Below, in pieces: positions 27,860 through 35,788 of a DNA stretch of 64,000 nt. The position numbers were made by a program, and so were the translations under genes. Below the pieces are notes generated by a model. It made no database searches. It was not told the origin of the DNA and saw nothing but the letters and a program-made list of their open reading frames with translations. How positions within the stretch are numbered: position 1 is the stretch's first letter; each line of letters begins with the position of its first letter. Origin of the DNA: Acidobacteriota bacterium (GTDB lineage: Bacteria > Acidobacteriota > Vicinamibacteria > Vicinamibacterales > SCN-69-37); assembly GCA_016716905.1 (NCBI GenBank), contig JADJUS010000022.1, positions 979,501 through 1,043,500 on the forward strand, in the 5' to 3' direction.

Positions 27860-27982
27860 AGTGGGGAACTTGGGAAATTGGGAACTTGTGAACTGAGGAA
27901 ATGGTGAACTGGGGAGATGGGGAATTGGGAGTCCGCAGTTCCTCAGTTCCCCAGTTCCCCAGTTCCTAAGTTCCTAATTGAC
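27860..27982. repeat. Imperfect palindrome of GGGAACT words
   Basis: Left half AGTGGGGAACTTGGGAAATT followed by more GGAACTT/GAACTGA words; right half CAGTTCCTCAGTTCCCCAG and CCTAAGTTCCTAATTG. Same family as 17588 and 26761. It lies between the end of the SDR gene and the start of the hydrolase gene on the minus strand. No gene or other signal is seen here. Confidence 0.75.
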
Positions 27983-27996
27983 GTATGTCACCAGTA

Positions 27997-29547
27997 TCAC
28001 CAGTTCGTTGGCTTGTAGTCCTTCAAGAACTGTCCCCACACGTGAACGCCGGTGTTGATGCCCGTGATGATGGGATCGACGATGCGGGCGGCGCCGTCGA
28101 CGATGTCGAGTGGGGGATGGAAGCGGTGTTCGGCGGTTTTGCGCGCCGCCACTTCCACCGGATCCTCGTCGGTCACCCAGCCAGTGTCCACACTGTTCAT
28201 GTGGATGCCGTCGGTCTGATAATCAGCGGCGGCGGTACGCGTCATCATGTTGAGCGCCGCCTTCGCCATGTTCGTGTGGGGATGGCGGGTGGTCTTGAAG
28301 CTCCGATAAAACTGCCCTTCGACCGCCGAGACGTTCACGATGTGTTTGTCGCGGTTGTCGGTGCACAGCATCAGTGGCTTCAGACGCGCGTTGAGCACAA
28401 ACGGCGCCACCGCGTTCACGAGATGCACTTCGAGCAGTTCCACTGCCGGCACTTCGTCCATCAGCAACCGCCACGAGTTGCGATCGCGCAGGTCAACCTG
28501 TTGCAGGTCCTGGTCGAGCCGGCCCTGCGGAAAGAGACTCTTCTGGGCCTGCAGTTCCTCTGGCAACAGCGCGACCTGCGACAGGGCGGCTGCGTGTGTG
28601 AGACCCGCAACATCAGAGAGGCTCGTCGCCAGGGCTCCCTGGGGCGCTTCGGGCAACAGGTGATACCCGCGCAGTCCCTCATACGCGCCCACGAGCCTGC
28701 GAACATGCTCGGGCATCGTGTGCAGCGCAGCGTTTTCGCCTTCCATCATGTGCGCGTAGAACTCGGGCGGCCGGCGCACGGTCTGGCACGCGTTGTTGAC
28801 GATGAAGTCGAGGCGGGAGCGGGTGGAGAGCATCTCGCGGCAGAACGCTTCCACCGACGGCGTGTGGCGAAGATCGAGGCCAAACACTTCCAGCCGATGG
28901 CCCCATTGCTCAAAGTCAGGCTCGCTCGCGTAGCGCATGGCCGAGTCACGCGGGAACCGGGTGGTGACAATCAGGTGCGCGCCGGCGCGCAGCAACTTGA
29001 GGCCGGCCTGGTAGCCGATCTTGACGCGGCCACCGGTCAGTAGAGCCACGCGTCCAGTCAGGTCGGCCAGCTCCGTGCGCTTCCGGAAGTTGAACTCGGC
29101 GCACGGCGGGCAAAGCTGATCGTAGAAGTGGTGGACCTCGGTGAAGTGGGTCTTGCACGCGTAACAGTGACGCTCGTCTGCCAGATGCGTTTTGGCTTCT
29201 GCGCCTGACCCGTCGATGGGCTCGCCCTGTTCAGTGGCTGGCGGCGGGAAGAAGTTCGGCGTGGTGAACACCGGTTTGCGGCGCAGTTCGCGAATTCCCG
29301 TCTCCCCGCGCACGTGTTCGTCGCGCTGGATTCTCTCGACCTTGCGGAGGCGCGTGACCGCCTTCACCATCCGGCGGCGTGCGGCCTGATCGGGAATGTA
29401 GACCGCGCCCACGGCGATGAGGAGGCGCTTGCGTTCGTCGGGCGTCAGCGCTGCCAGCAGTCGGCGGTCGGCGGCAATCGACTCAAGAGTCTCGACCGTG
29501 GCCCGCAGGCGGGCAAGCAACGCCGCGTCGATGGCGTCTTCAATCAT
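27997..29547 (-). CDS. SDR-fold oxidoreductase with N-terminal helical region and zinc ribbon
   Basis: 516 residues, twice the size of a simple SDR. Residues 1-90 are helical and charged. At 128-149 there is a zinc-ribbon-like CYAC...CPPC with nearby histidines. From about 165 an SDR Rossmann domain starts with LTGGRVKIGYQAGLKLLRAG, followed by DFIVNNACQTVRRPPEFYA and VNVSAVEGQFYRSF. At the usual YxxxK catalytic site the sequence is HTNMAKAAL, so the canonical Tyr position is not Tyr. NAD(P) binding is likely; catalysis may be altered. I know no function for this arrangement. Confidence 0.78.
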   Translation of the reverse strand: MIEDAIDAALLARLRATVETLESIAADRRLLAALTPDERKRLLIAVGAVYIPDQAARRRMVKAVTRLRKVERIQRDEHVRGETGIRELRRKPVFTTPNFFPPPATEQGEPIDGSGAEAKTHLADERHCYACKTHFTEVHHFYDQLCPPCAEFNFRKRTELADLTGRVALLTGGRVKIGYQAGLKLLRAGAHLIVTTRFPRDSAMRYASEPDFEQWGHRLEVFGLDLRHTPSVEAFCREMLSTRSRLDFIVNNACQTVRRPPEFYAHMMEGENAALHTMPEHVRRLVGAYEGLRGYHLLPEAPQGALATSLSDVAGLTHAAALSQVALLPEELQAQKSLFPQGRLDQDLQQVDLRDRNSWRLLMDEVPAVELLEVHLVNAVAPFVLNARLKPLMLCTDNRDKHIVNVSAVEGQFYRSFKTTRHPHTNMAKAALNMMTRTAAADYQTDGIHMNSVDTGWVTDEDPVEVAARKTAEHRFHPPLDIVDGAARIVDPIITGINTGVHVWGQFLKDYKPTNW

Positions 29548-29551
29548 GCGC

Positions 29552-31732
29552 CTACCGCCTGAACTGGTACGCCAGCTTCACAAAGAACCCGTCTGAGGTG
29601 CGCCGCAGGGCTTCGGTACCAAATCGATTGGGATCACGTTCCTGACTCGCGCCATACCCAAGGAAGACCACCGTGCCTGGCGTCGGCTCAAAGGACAGCA
29701 GCCAGTCCGTGCGCAGTCCCTTGAACGTCTCCCCTGCGCGCACCTCCGACCGATACTCCGCAATCACACGGAAGAACAACGATCGTCGCGGCTGGTACTC
29801 GGCCTTGAGCCGCGGAATGGTGGACCTGGCAAACTCCGTGTCGTCCAGTGCCCGGTGGATGCGCGACGTCACAAAGCTCGCTTCGATGCGAGCCGACTGC
29901 GTGGGACGCAGTCCCAGCGAGGTGGTCACACGGGTTTCGCGGCCATCGGCGCTCTCGGCGAAGATCGCAGTGCCGCCGGTCCGCACTTCCACCTTGGCGT
30001 TGAACCTCTCAAAGACCGGCGTGGTGACAGAGAACGTGCCGCTGAAATTGGTCACGGCCTCGTCCTGCCCACTCGGATCAAAGTGCACGAAGTCGCGTGC
30101 AGGCCGTGCACTGAGCGACCACCCGCCGCGCATCGTCGCCGTGACGCTCAAGGACTCGCCGCCTTCGATGGCGTGCTCCTTGCCGAAATCGGCGTATCGC
30201 CAGATGCGCGTGGGACCGGCAAACGTCGTGATGCCCTCCACGAGCGAACCGCGCTTGCCGTAGTAGCTCAGCCGATTAAAGGCCTGGAACTCCACGATGT
30301 TGTTGCGCGGCACAAAACCGGACGCGGCTTCGAACCCTTCTCCGAGGCCGCCCAGCTTGTAGTGGAATCCCCATGTCCTGGCGGTGCGGTCGGCCTCGAT
30401 GTTCCACATCGGCGCCGACACGGCGCCGCTGCCGTTGTCCGTCCACGATCCACCCACCTGACCAAGCACGTAGTAGAGCTGTTTGAAGACGATGCGCGCG
30501 TCGGCGGCCAGCACCCGATTGGACCCGCCATCGGCGGTGCGATCGGTGTAGGTCACGCCTGCCAGCGAGTCACGGCCCACATCGCGACGGATGCGCGCCA
30601 GATTGACCCATGTCCAGTCGGGTCCGGCTTCGTCCATGGCCGAGAGGAATGCGAGCCCCGTGCGGCCCACCTTGCCGGTGAATTTGGCGCCCGCAATCGG
30701 GTCGGCAATGCGCCGCGTGTAGACCAACTGCCCGGGCGTCGCGAACAGTTCAATCCCTTCGAGGAAGAATGGGCGCTTCTCGGCGAAGAACAATGCGAAG
30801 CGTTCGTTGACCGTCACCTGGGCGGCATCTGACTCCACCTGGCTGAAGTCTGGATTGACGGTGGCGTCCAGAGAGAGGTTCGTGAACCCCAGGCGCACGT
30901 TGACGCCCGGTTCGATATCCACGCCGCTGCGCGAGAACCGCCCATCGGCCTGGCGTGTGCCGTTGGTGGCACCGGTGACGAAGGGCTGCACTTCGGTCAC
31001 CACGCCGCGCTTCATCTCGTACAGCCCGGTCATCGTGCCGGTCTGGCCCAGGAAACTGGCCACGCGCTTCGCGTCCGTCCACGTGTCTTCACGACCCGTG
31101 CGCTGGGTCTTGCGGAGCACGTTGATGCCCCATTTCACCTGGTCGGCCGAAGGGTACCTGAGGCTCTTGAACGGGATGCGCACTTCCACCACGTATCCCT
31201 CAGGCGTCAACTGGCCGCGTGAGTCGAACTGATAGTCGGGGCTGAGGTCTACGACGCCGCCAAAGGTGCGGCCGGCGCTGAAGGCGCCTTCGGTCTGCAC
31301 ACCGTCTTCCTGCGCGCCCAGGGGATTCACACCGAAGACAAACGCCCGCCGCCGATCGTTGAACGTGTCGAGGTAGATGCGGACGGAGTCTTCGCGATCG
31401 AGGTTGTCGCGATCGGCCTGCGTGGCCCGCACCGATGACGGATCCGAGTCGTGGGCGATGATGCCGAAATGCAGCGCCTCGGGTGAATACCACACCAGCA
31501 CTTCGGTGCGTTCACTGGCCCGCTGGCTGTCTACAGGACGGTATTCGGAGAAACCCGTGAGCCTGGCGGCCTTCGACCAAGCCGGCTCATCCAGCCGGCC
31601 GTCGATGACCACGGTCTCTTCAACACGGGGAATGGAAAACGTAGGAGACCCGGCGCCATCCACGGTGGCCGGGGTCTGTGGAGGCATGGCCGCCTGGGCC
31701 AACGCGAGCATGAGCAGGTATGGCAGTGTCAT
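29552..31732 (-). CDS. Carbohydrate-binding family 9-like / DUF5916 outer-membrane protein
   Basis: 726 residues with a signal peptide (LPYLLMLALAQAA). The N-terminal CBM9-like domain has VIDGRLDEPAWSKAARLTGF and a following jelly-roll (ALHFGIIAHDSDPSSVRA). The DUF5916 beta-rich region includes FNDRRRAFVFGVNPLGAQEDG, NVRLGFTNLSLDATVNPDFS, FAEKRPFFLEGIELF and a barrel that ends GFFVKLAYQFRR. DUF5916 proteins are frequent in Acidobacteria and Bacteroidetes and probably sit in the outer membrane, though their role is unproven. The gene is 4 nt downstream of nothing on this strand and 4 nt before the SDR gene, so the two are likely co-transcribed. Confidence 0.87.
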   Translation of the reverse strand: MTLPYLLMLALAQAAMPPQTPATVDGAGSPTFSIPRVEETVVIDGRLDEPAWSKAARLTGFSEYRPVDSQRASERTEVLVWYSPEALHFGIIAHDSDPSSVRATQADRDNLDREDSVRIYLDTFNDRRRAFVFGVNPLGAQEDGVQTEGAFSAGRTFGGVVDLSPDYQFDSRGQLTPEGYVVEVRIPFKSLRYPSADQVKWGINVLRKTQRTGREDTWTDAKRVASFLGQTGTMTGLYEMKRGVVTEVQPFVTGATNGTRQADGRFSRSGVDIEPGVNVRLGFTNLSLDATVNPDFSQVESDAAQVTVNERFALFFAEKRPFFLEGIELFATPGQLVYTRRIADPIAGAKFTGKVGRTGLAFLSAMDEAGPDWTWVNLARIRRDVGRDSLAGVTYTDRTADGGSNRVLAADARIVFKQLYYVLGQVGGSWTDNGSGAVSAPMWNIEADRTARTWGFHYKLGGLGEGFEAASGFVPRNNIVEFQAFNRLSYYGKRGSLVEGITTFAGPTRIWRYADFGKEHAIEGGESLSVTATMRGGWSLSARPARDFVHFDPSGQDEAVTNFSGTFSVTTPVFERFNAKVEVRTGGTAIFAESADGRETRVTTSLGLRPTQSARIEASFVTSRIHRALDDTEFARSTIPRLKAEYQPRRSLFFRVIAEYRSEVRAGETFKGLRTDWLLSFEPTPGTVVFLGYGASQERDPNRFGTEALRRTSDGFFVKLAYQFRR

Positions 31733-31767
31733 CTACAGCCATACAGCATATCGCTGACCACGACCGC

Positions 31768-33207
31768 TCACTTCATTGGCGTGCGCTCCGAGCGCATGAA
31801 CGCGAGATACAAGACGAAGCTCAACGCAAAGGTGACAAACCACGCGTAGGTATACAAGCCGTCCAGGAAGCCGGGGTTGGGCACCTGTCCTCCTGGCGTC
31901 ATGGCCGCGCGAACGAACCCCGGGGCCACCGGCAGGATTGCCAGCACGAGTGCCGCCACGGCCCGCCAGTTGGTGCCATTTGAATAGTGGTAACGGCCGC
32001 CAACCGTGAAGAGGTCGGGCACCGACAGTTGTTGGCGCCGCAGCACCCAGTAGTCGGCGATCAGGACCCCGCCGATGGCGCCCATCAGGCTTGAGTAGCC
32101 AATGAGCCACGTGAAGATGTAGGCCGACGCGTCTGCATACAGCTTCCACGGCATCATGGCGATGCCGATGAACGCCGTGATCAGGCCGCCTGTGACATAG
32201 GTAATGCGCCTTGGCGACAGGCTGGAAAAATCATTCGCGGGCGACACCACGTTGGCAGCCATATTCGTCGTCAACTGCGCGATCAGCACGATCAGCGCGC
32301 CGAAGATGATGACGCCTGGATTGCCGATACGCGTGAGCAGGACGACCGGATCCCAGATGGCTTCGCCAAATACCACGACAGTCGCGCTCGTCACCGCCAC
32401 GCCGATGAACGCGAATAAGGTCATGGTGGTGGGCAAACCAATGGCCTGGCCGAGTACCTGTGAGCGCTGGCTCTTTGCGTACCGCGTGAAGTCGGGGATG
32501 TTGAGGCTCAGCGTGGCCCAGTAGCCCACGTTGGCGGTGAGCGCTGCGGGAAACAGGACCCAGAATGACGTTTGGCCTTGCTGGAGCCGGACGGAACCAT
32601 CCAGGGCCGCGCGCAAGCCTCCGGTTTCTCCAACGGCCCACCATAACAACGCCACACCGCCGCCCAGCAGCAGAGGCGCGGACCAACTCTCCAGGCGGCG
32701 GATGCCTTCCAGGCCCCGCATGATGATCCACACCTGCACGAGCCAGAAGGCGGCGAACGCGATCCACTCACTGCCGGCGAGATTTCGCCAGGCCGGCCAG
32801 GCTGCCGTGAGCAAGGCGTCGAGAGCGAGGCCGCCAATCCAGGTCTGGATGCCGAACCAGCCGCATGCCACAAGTGCGCGGAGCATGGCCGGCAGATTCG
32901 CGCCCGTAGTGCCGAAACTCGCCCGGCACAAGACCGGGAACGACACGCCATACCTGGTGCCGGCGTGGGCGTTGAGCACCATGGGAATGAGCACGATGAC
33001 GTTGCCCAGCAGAATCGTGAACAGCGCCTGTGCCCATGTCATGCCCTGCTGCATCAGGCCCGAGGCGAGCGTGTAGGTGGTGATGACCACGCTCATGCCG
33101 ATCCACAACGCGGCGATGTTGTAGGTGGTCCAAGTGCGCGCTGACAGCGGCGTCGGCGCCAGGTCGGGGTTCCAGAGCGGGCTGCGCGAGAAATCGTCGG
33201 TGGGCAT
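31768..33207 (-). CDS. NCS1-family nucleobase/hydantoin permease
   Basis: 479 residues with 12 predicted transmembrane helices. NCS1 motifs include DLAPTPLSARTWTTYNIAALWIGMSV, GTRYGVSFPVLCRASFG, FGIQTWIGG, SLNIPDFTRYAKSQR and NDFSSLSPRRITYVTGG. It imports uracil, thymine, hydantoin or allantoin with Na+ or H+. The preA stop and this start overlap by 1 nt (TGATG), and the plus-strand genes for dihydropyrimidine breakdown follow, so a pyrimidine or hydantoin substrate is the best guess. Confidence 0.9.
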   Translation of the reverse strand: MPTDDFSRSPLWNPDLAPTPLSARTWTTYNIAALWIGMSVVITTYTLASGLMQQGMTWAQALFTILLGNVIVLIPMVLNAHAGTRYGVSFPVLCRASFGTTGANLPAMLRALVACGWFGIQTWIGGLALDALLTAAWPAWRNLAGSEWIAFAAFWLVQVWIIMRGLEGIRRLESWSAPLLLGGGVALLWWAVGETGGLRAALDGSVRLQQGQTSFWVLFPAALTANVGYWATLSLNIPDFTRYAKSQRSQVLGQAIGLPTTMTLFAFIGVAVTSATVVVFGEAIWDPVVLLTRIGNPGVIIFGALIVLIAQLTTNMAANVVSPANDFSSLSPRRITYVTGGLITAFIGIAMMPWKLYADASAYIFTWLIGYSSLMGAIGGVLIADYWVLRRQQLSVPDLFTVGGRYHYSNGTNWRAVAALVLAILPVAPGFVRAAMTPGGQVPNPGFLDGLYTYAWFVTFALSFVLYLAFMRSERTPMK

Positions 33208-34325
33208 CAGTGTTTGTCGGGCGGCGACAGGGCGTAGCCTTCCGCTTCATGGCCGCCGTGGTACGCCTTGGCGTCGGGCCGCCGGATGTGGGAGTGCGTC
33301 ACCACACGATCGCGGCGCAGGCCGCGGAAATCGTCGAGGCTTGAATAACCACGTTTCTCCATGAATGCGAGCATGTCGCCGGTGAGCGATGCGTTCACGT
33401 TCGGCCCAATCGCATGATCGAGCATGGCCGCCGTGCACACCTGAACGGTGCCGCAACCGAGCAGGAAGTAGTTCAGCGCGTGGGCGAACTCGGCGATGCC
33501 GCCAATCCCTGAAAACGCCCCATCGGGGAACGCCTGTGTGAGCTGCGCCATCTTGGCCAGCGACTGCGGCAGGATCGCCGGCCCGCCCAAGCCACCGCTC
33601 GAGGTGTAGCCGTCCACGTTCATCTCGAACTCGAGCGTCTCCGGATCGATCAGCGTGATCGACGGAAAGGTGTTCGACGAGACCACGGCATCAGCACCGC
33701 CGAGAAACGCACCTCGCGCTTCCACCACGATGTCCGTGGTGGAGGGCGTGAGTTTTGCCCACACCGGCACTGTGGCCACTTCCTTGACGACCTTGGTGAC
33801 AATCGAAATCTGCGCCTGGTCCTTGCCGATGTTCGAGCCCATGTCCAGGCGGTCCATGTGCGGGCACGACAAGTTGAGTTCAAGGGCGTCGGCTCCTTCG
33901 TCCTGGCACGTCCTGGCCAGTGTCTGCCAGTGACGCAGTTCCTCGTCTGAGCCGGAGCCGGCCATGATCGAGGCCACCAGGATGCGTGTGGGATGCGCCT
34001 GCTTGATGCGCGCGATGCGCGGCGCCCACCAGTCGAGCGGCTTGTCGGAGATGAGCTCCCAGTTCCACGACGAGTGCAGCGCCATGCCCGGCCGTCGCTT
34101 CATCGAGAGATGTGGCGACTCGGGCATCGCGCGCAGGAACTTGGTCTTGGGGCCGTCCACATTGACCACCGGGTGCAGCCCGATGGTCTTGGTCACCACC
34201 CCGCCCCACCCCGCGTCAAACGCGCGCAGGATGTTGCTCTCTGATTCGGTGGGAGGCGCCGAGGACAGCAGGAATGGGTTCTCGAACCGCAGGCCGGTAA
34301 ACGTCACGCCGAGCGAGGCAGCCAT
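33207..34325 (-). CDS. preA: Dihydropyrimidine dehydrogenase PreA-like subunit lacking the ferredoxin domain
   Basis: Flavin-binding TIM barrel that reduces uracil and thymine to their dihydro forms. 372 residues: NPFLLSSAPPTESESNILRAFDAGWGG, LELNLSCPHMDRLDMGSNIGKD (the substrate-loop Cys), VPVWAKLTPSTTDI, SSGGLGGPAILPQSL. Usual PreA proteins are about 410-425 residues and end in two CxxCxxC iron-sulfur motifs; here the tail ends HEAEGYALSPPDKH with no such cysteines. No preT is present in the window. Electron delivery must therefore differ or be encoded elsewhere. Confidence 0.9.
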   Translation of the reverse strand: MAASLGVTFTGLRFENPFLLSSAPPTESESNILRAFDAGWGGVVTKTIGLHPVVNVDGPKTKFLRAMPESPHLSMKRRPGMALHSSWNWELISDKPLDWWAPRIARIKQAHPTRILVASIMAGSGSDEELRHWQTLARTCQDEGADALELNLSCPHMDRLDMGSNIGKDQAQISIVTKVVKEVATVPVWAKLTPSTTDIVVEARGAFLGGADAVVSSNTFPSITLIDPETLEFEMNVDGYTSSGGLGGPAILPQSLAKMAQLTQAFPDGAFSGIGGIAEFAHALNYFLLGCGTVQVCTAAMLDHAIGPNVNASLTGDMLAFMEKRGYSSLDDFRGLRRDRVVTHSHIRRPDAKAYHGGHEAEGYALSPPDKH

Positions 34326-34355
34326 GGGTCTCTCCTCTACGCCGGAAAGACGCCA

Positions 34356-34547
34356 CTATAGCGGATCGAACACGTCTTCGATGCGGCGGCCGAACAGTTG
34401 GGCGATCTTGAATGCCAGCGGCAGGCTGGGATCGTATTTGCCTCGCTCGAGTGCGTTGACCGTTTGGCGCGACACGCCGAGTTTGTCCGCCAGGTCCTGC
34501 TGCGACCAGCCGGCCTCGGCTCGTAGTACGGGAAGTGTGTTCTTCAC
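34356..34547 (-). CDS. Small XRE-family HTH regulator
   Basis: 63 residues from GTG 34547: LPVLRAEAGWSQQDLADKLG is helix 1-2, VSRQTVNALERGKYDPSLPL contains the recognition helix, then AFKIAQLFGRRIEDVFDPL. This is the compact YozG-type HTH that is often paired with a small membrane protein. The start overlaps the stop of that membrane gene by 4 nt (GTGA), so the pair is one operon and the regulator probably controls the palindromic promoter at 34983-35024. Confidence 0.88.
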   Translation of the reverse strand: MKNTLPVLRAEAGWSQQDLADKLGVSRQTVNALERGKYDPSLPLAFKIAQLFGRRIEDVFDPL

Positions 34548-34939
34548 TGGTACCGCCGTTTCGCGATCGCGACGCCAATCGCCACAAGCAGCGCGGGCGC
34601 CATCAGGAGATCGGGCGGATCCAGACGCGGGGTCCACACACCGGCCGTGCGCAGGTTCACGTACAGCGCTGCAACGGGGATGTACACCACCAGCGCGAAA
34701 GCCAGGCCTTCGAGGACGATGCGTTGCAGCATTTCGTCAAGGTCGCGCCGCAAGAGGCGCCAGAAGAGCGCCGCGGCAATCACCAGGGGCGCGACGGAAA
34801 GCACAGCCAGTGTCGCCGGGCCCCATGCGGGCAGTACGCCAGCTTTGGCGCCCATCCGAATCAGCAAGTTCCCGACCAGGGCGGCAACAAGCGCAAAGTA
34901 GTACGAGCCGAACAACGAGGCTCCGGGGTTCGTGGTCAT
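34544..34939 (-). CDS. Small four-helix membrane protein of an XRE/membrane module
   Basis: 131 residues with helices at SLFGSYYFALVAALVGNLLI, GPATLAVLSVAPLVIAAALFW, RIVLEGLAFALVVYIPVAALYV and LLMAPALLVAIGVAIA. ATG 34939 is chosen because AAGGAG lies 7 nt upstream; a reading from 34975 would overlap the promoter region. Paired with the HTH gene just downstream. Such pairs are widespread and thought to sense something at the membrane, but the signal is unknown. Confidence 0.75.
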   Translation of the reverse strand: MTTNPGASLFGSYYFALVAALVGNLLIRMGAKAGVLPAWGPATLAVLSVAPLVIAAALFWRLLRRDLDEMLQRIVLEGLAFALVVYIPVAALYVNLRTAGVWTPRLDPPDLLMAPALLVAIGVAIAKRRYQ

Positions 34940-34982
34940 CGGTTCTCCTTTGAGCGGGCTGAACGATTTGCCCACGACCGGG

Positions 34983-35024
34983 AGTGTAAAGCACGCTTGT
35001 CATTGTGTCAAGTGCCCTTTACAC
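34983..35024 (-). promoter_or_regulatory. Promoter with symmetric operator for the membrane/HTH operon
   Basis: On the minus strand, -35 TTGACA (35006-35011) and -10 TACACT (34983-34988) are separated by exactly 17 bp. Inverted half-sites GTGTAAAGGGCAC and GTGCTTTACAC flank the -35 box and overlap the -10 box. This is a strong vegetative promoter with a likely repressor site, most simply for the XRE protein encoded in the same operon. Confidence 0.75.
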
Positions 35025-35039
35025 GTCCTGCTCCGAAAG

Positions 35040-35068
35040 TAGCGCGGCCTGGTTCTCAAGGCCGCGGC
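35040..35068. repeat. Single family-A hairpin
   Basis: Stem CGCGGCCT / AGGCCGCG with a GGTTCTCA loop, preceded by GTAG. Same unit as at 22260-22290 with one base changed in the loop. It lies immediately upstream of the promoter of the DUF1801 gene. Confidence 0.6.
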
Positions 35069-35071
35069 TCT

Positions 35072-35077
35072 TAGAAT
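35072..35077 (+). promoter_or_regulatory. -10 box (TAGAAT), leaderless-type spacing
   Basis: TAGAAT ends 9 nt before ATG 35087. There is no Shine-Dalgarno-like purine run between them. Confidence 0.5.
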
Positions 35078-35086
35078 GGTCGCGCC

Positions 35087-35464
35087 ATGAAACCCAAGCA
35101 GGCCGTTCCGACCACCATCGACGAATACATCGCGGGCTTCCCACCAAATGTGCGGCGCCTGCTAAGACAGGTCCGGGCCACGATCCGCAAGGCGGCGCCG
35201 AAGGCCGAAGAGAAGATCAGCTACCAGATCCCGACGTTCTTTCTGCACGGCAACCTGGTGCACTTTGGCGCGTTCAAGAAACACATCGGGTTCTACCCCG
35301 CGCCGATGGGGTTGAAAGAATTCGAAAAGGAACTGTCGAAGTACGCGGGCGCGAAAGGCTCGGTGCGGTTCCCTCTCGACCAGCCGATGCCGCTCGGGCT
35401 GATCACCCGCATCGTGAAGTTCAGGGTGAAGAAGAACCTGGAACGGGCGGCCGGCAAGAAGTGA
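35087..35464 (+). CDS. DUF1801 / YdhG-like protein
   Basis: 125 residues of the DUF1801 family (YdhG/YdeI-like, sometimes annotated as an iron chaperone). Features are TIDEYIAGFPPNVRRLLRQVRATIRKAAPKAEEKISYQIPTF and HFGAFKKHIGFYPAPMGLKEF, with the final KFRVKKNLERAAGKK. The role is not established. The gene stands alone between a hairpin repeat and a large palindrome. Confidence 0.85.
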   Translation: MKPKQAVPTTIDEYIAGFPPNVRRLLRQVRATIRKAAPKAEEKISYQIPTFFLHGNLVHFGAFKKHIGFYPAPMGLKEFEKELSKYAGAKGSVRFPLDQPMPLGLITRIVKFRVKKNLERAAGKK

Positions 35465-35498
35465 ACGCGCGCCGGTGATCCAGGCGATCTAAAGGACT

Positions 35499-35783
35499 TT
35501 CACCATGAAGTTCCATGAAGGTCCCTGAAGCAGCAAGACGGTCGCGGTGTTGGGAGCCCGGCTCTGCCGGGCTGCGCGATCGGAGGGAAGGCACAAACGA
35601 ACGCAGCGCCAAAGGAAAACGACTGCGTTCGTTTGTGCCTTCCCTCCGATCGTGCCTGCCGCCTTTGGCGGCGCCCAACCCCGCGCTACTGACAACCGAC
35701 GTCTTCTTCTCCCGAGTCTTCTTCTCTTCCGGACCAGCGGTCGTCTGGCTCCTTCATGGACCTTCATGGACCTTCATGGTGAG
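35499..35783. repeat. Large nested palindrome, perfect 30-bp inner stem
   Basis: The outer arms 35499-35524 and 35758-35783 pair with 24 of 26 matches; the right one includes the tandem word CCTTCATGGA three times (35751-35780). The inner arms 35577-35606 and 35623-35652 are perfect reverse complements over 30 bp with a 16-nt loop. Two smaller hairpins lie beside them (AGCCCGGC/GCCGGGCT at 35556-35574 and GCCGCC/GGCGGC at 35658). It fills the 324-bp gap between convergent genes. The open frames across it are by-products of the palindrome. Confidence 0.85.
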
Positions 35784-35788
35784 TGCTC

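Noticed and set aside
26761..27982. CRISPR-like direct repeats
   Set aside because: The words are 7-10 nt, degenerate and contiguous, with no uniform spacers and no cas genes. They form palindromes, not an array.
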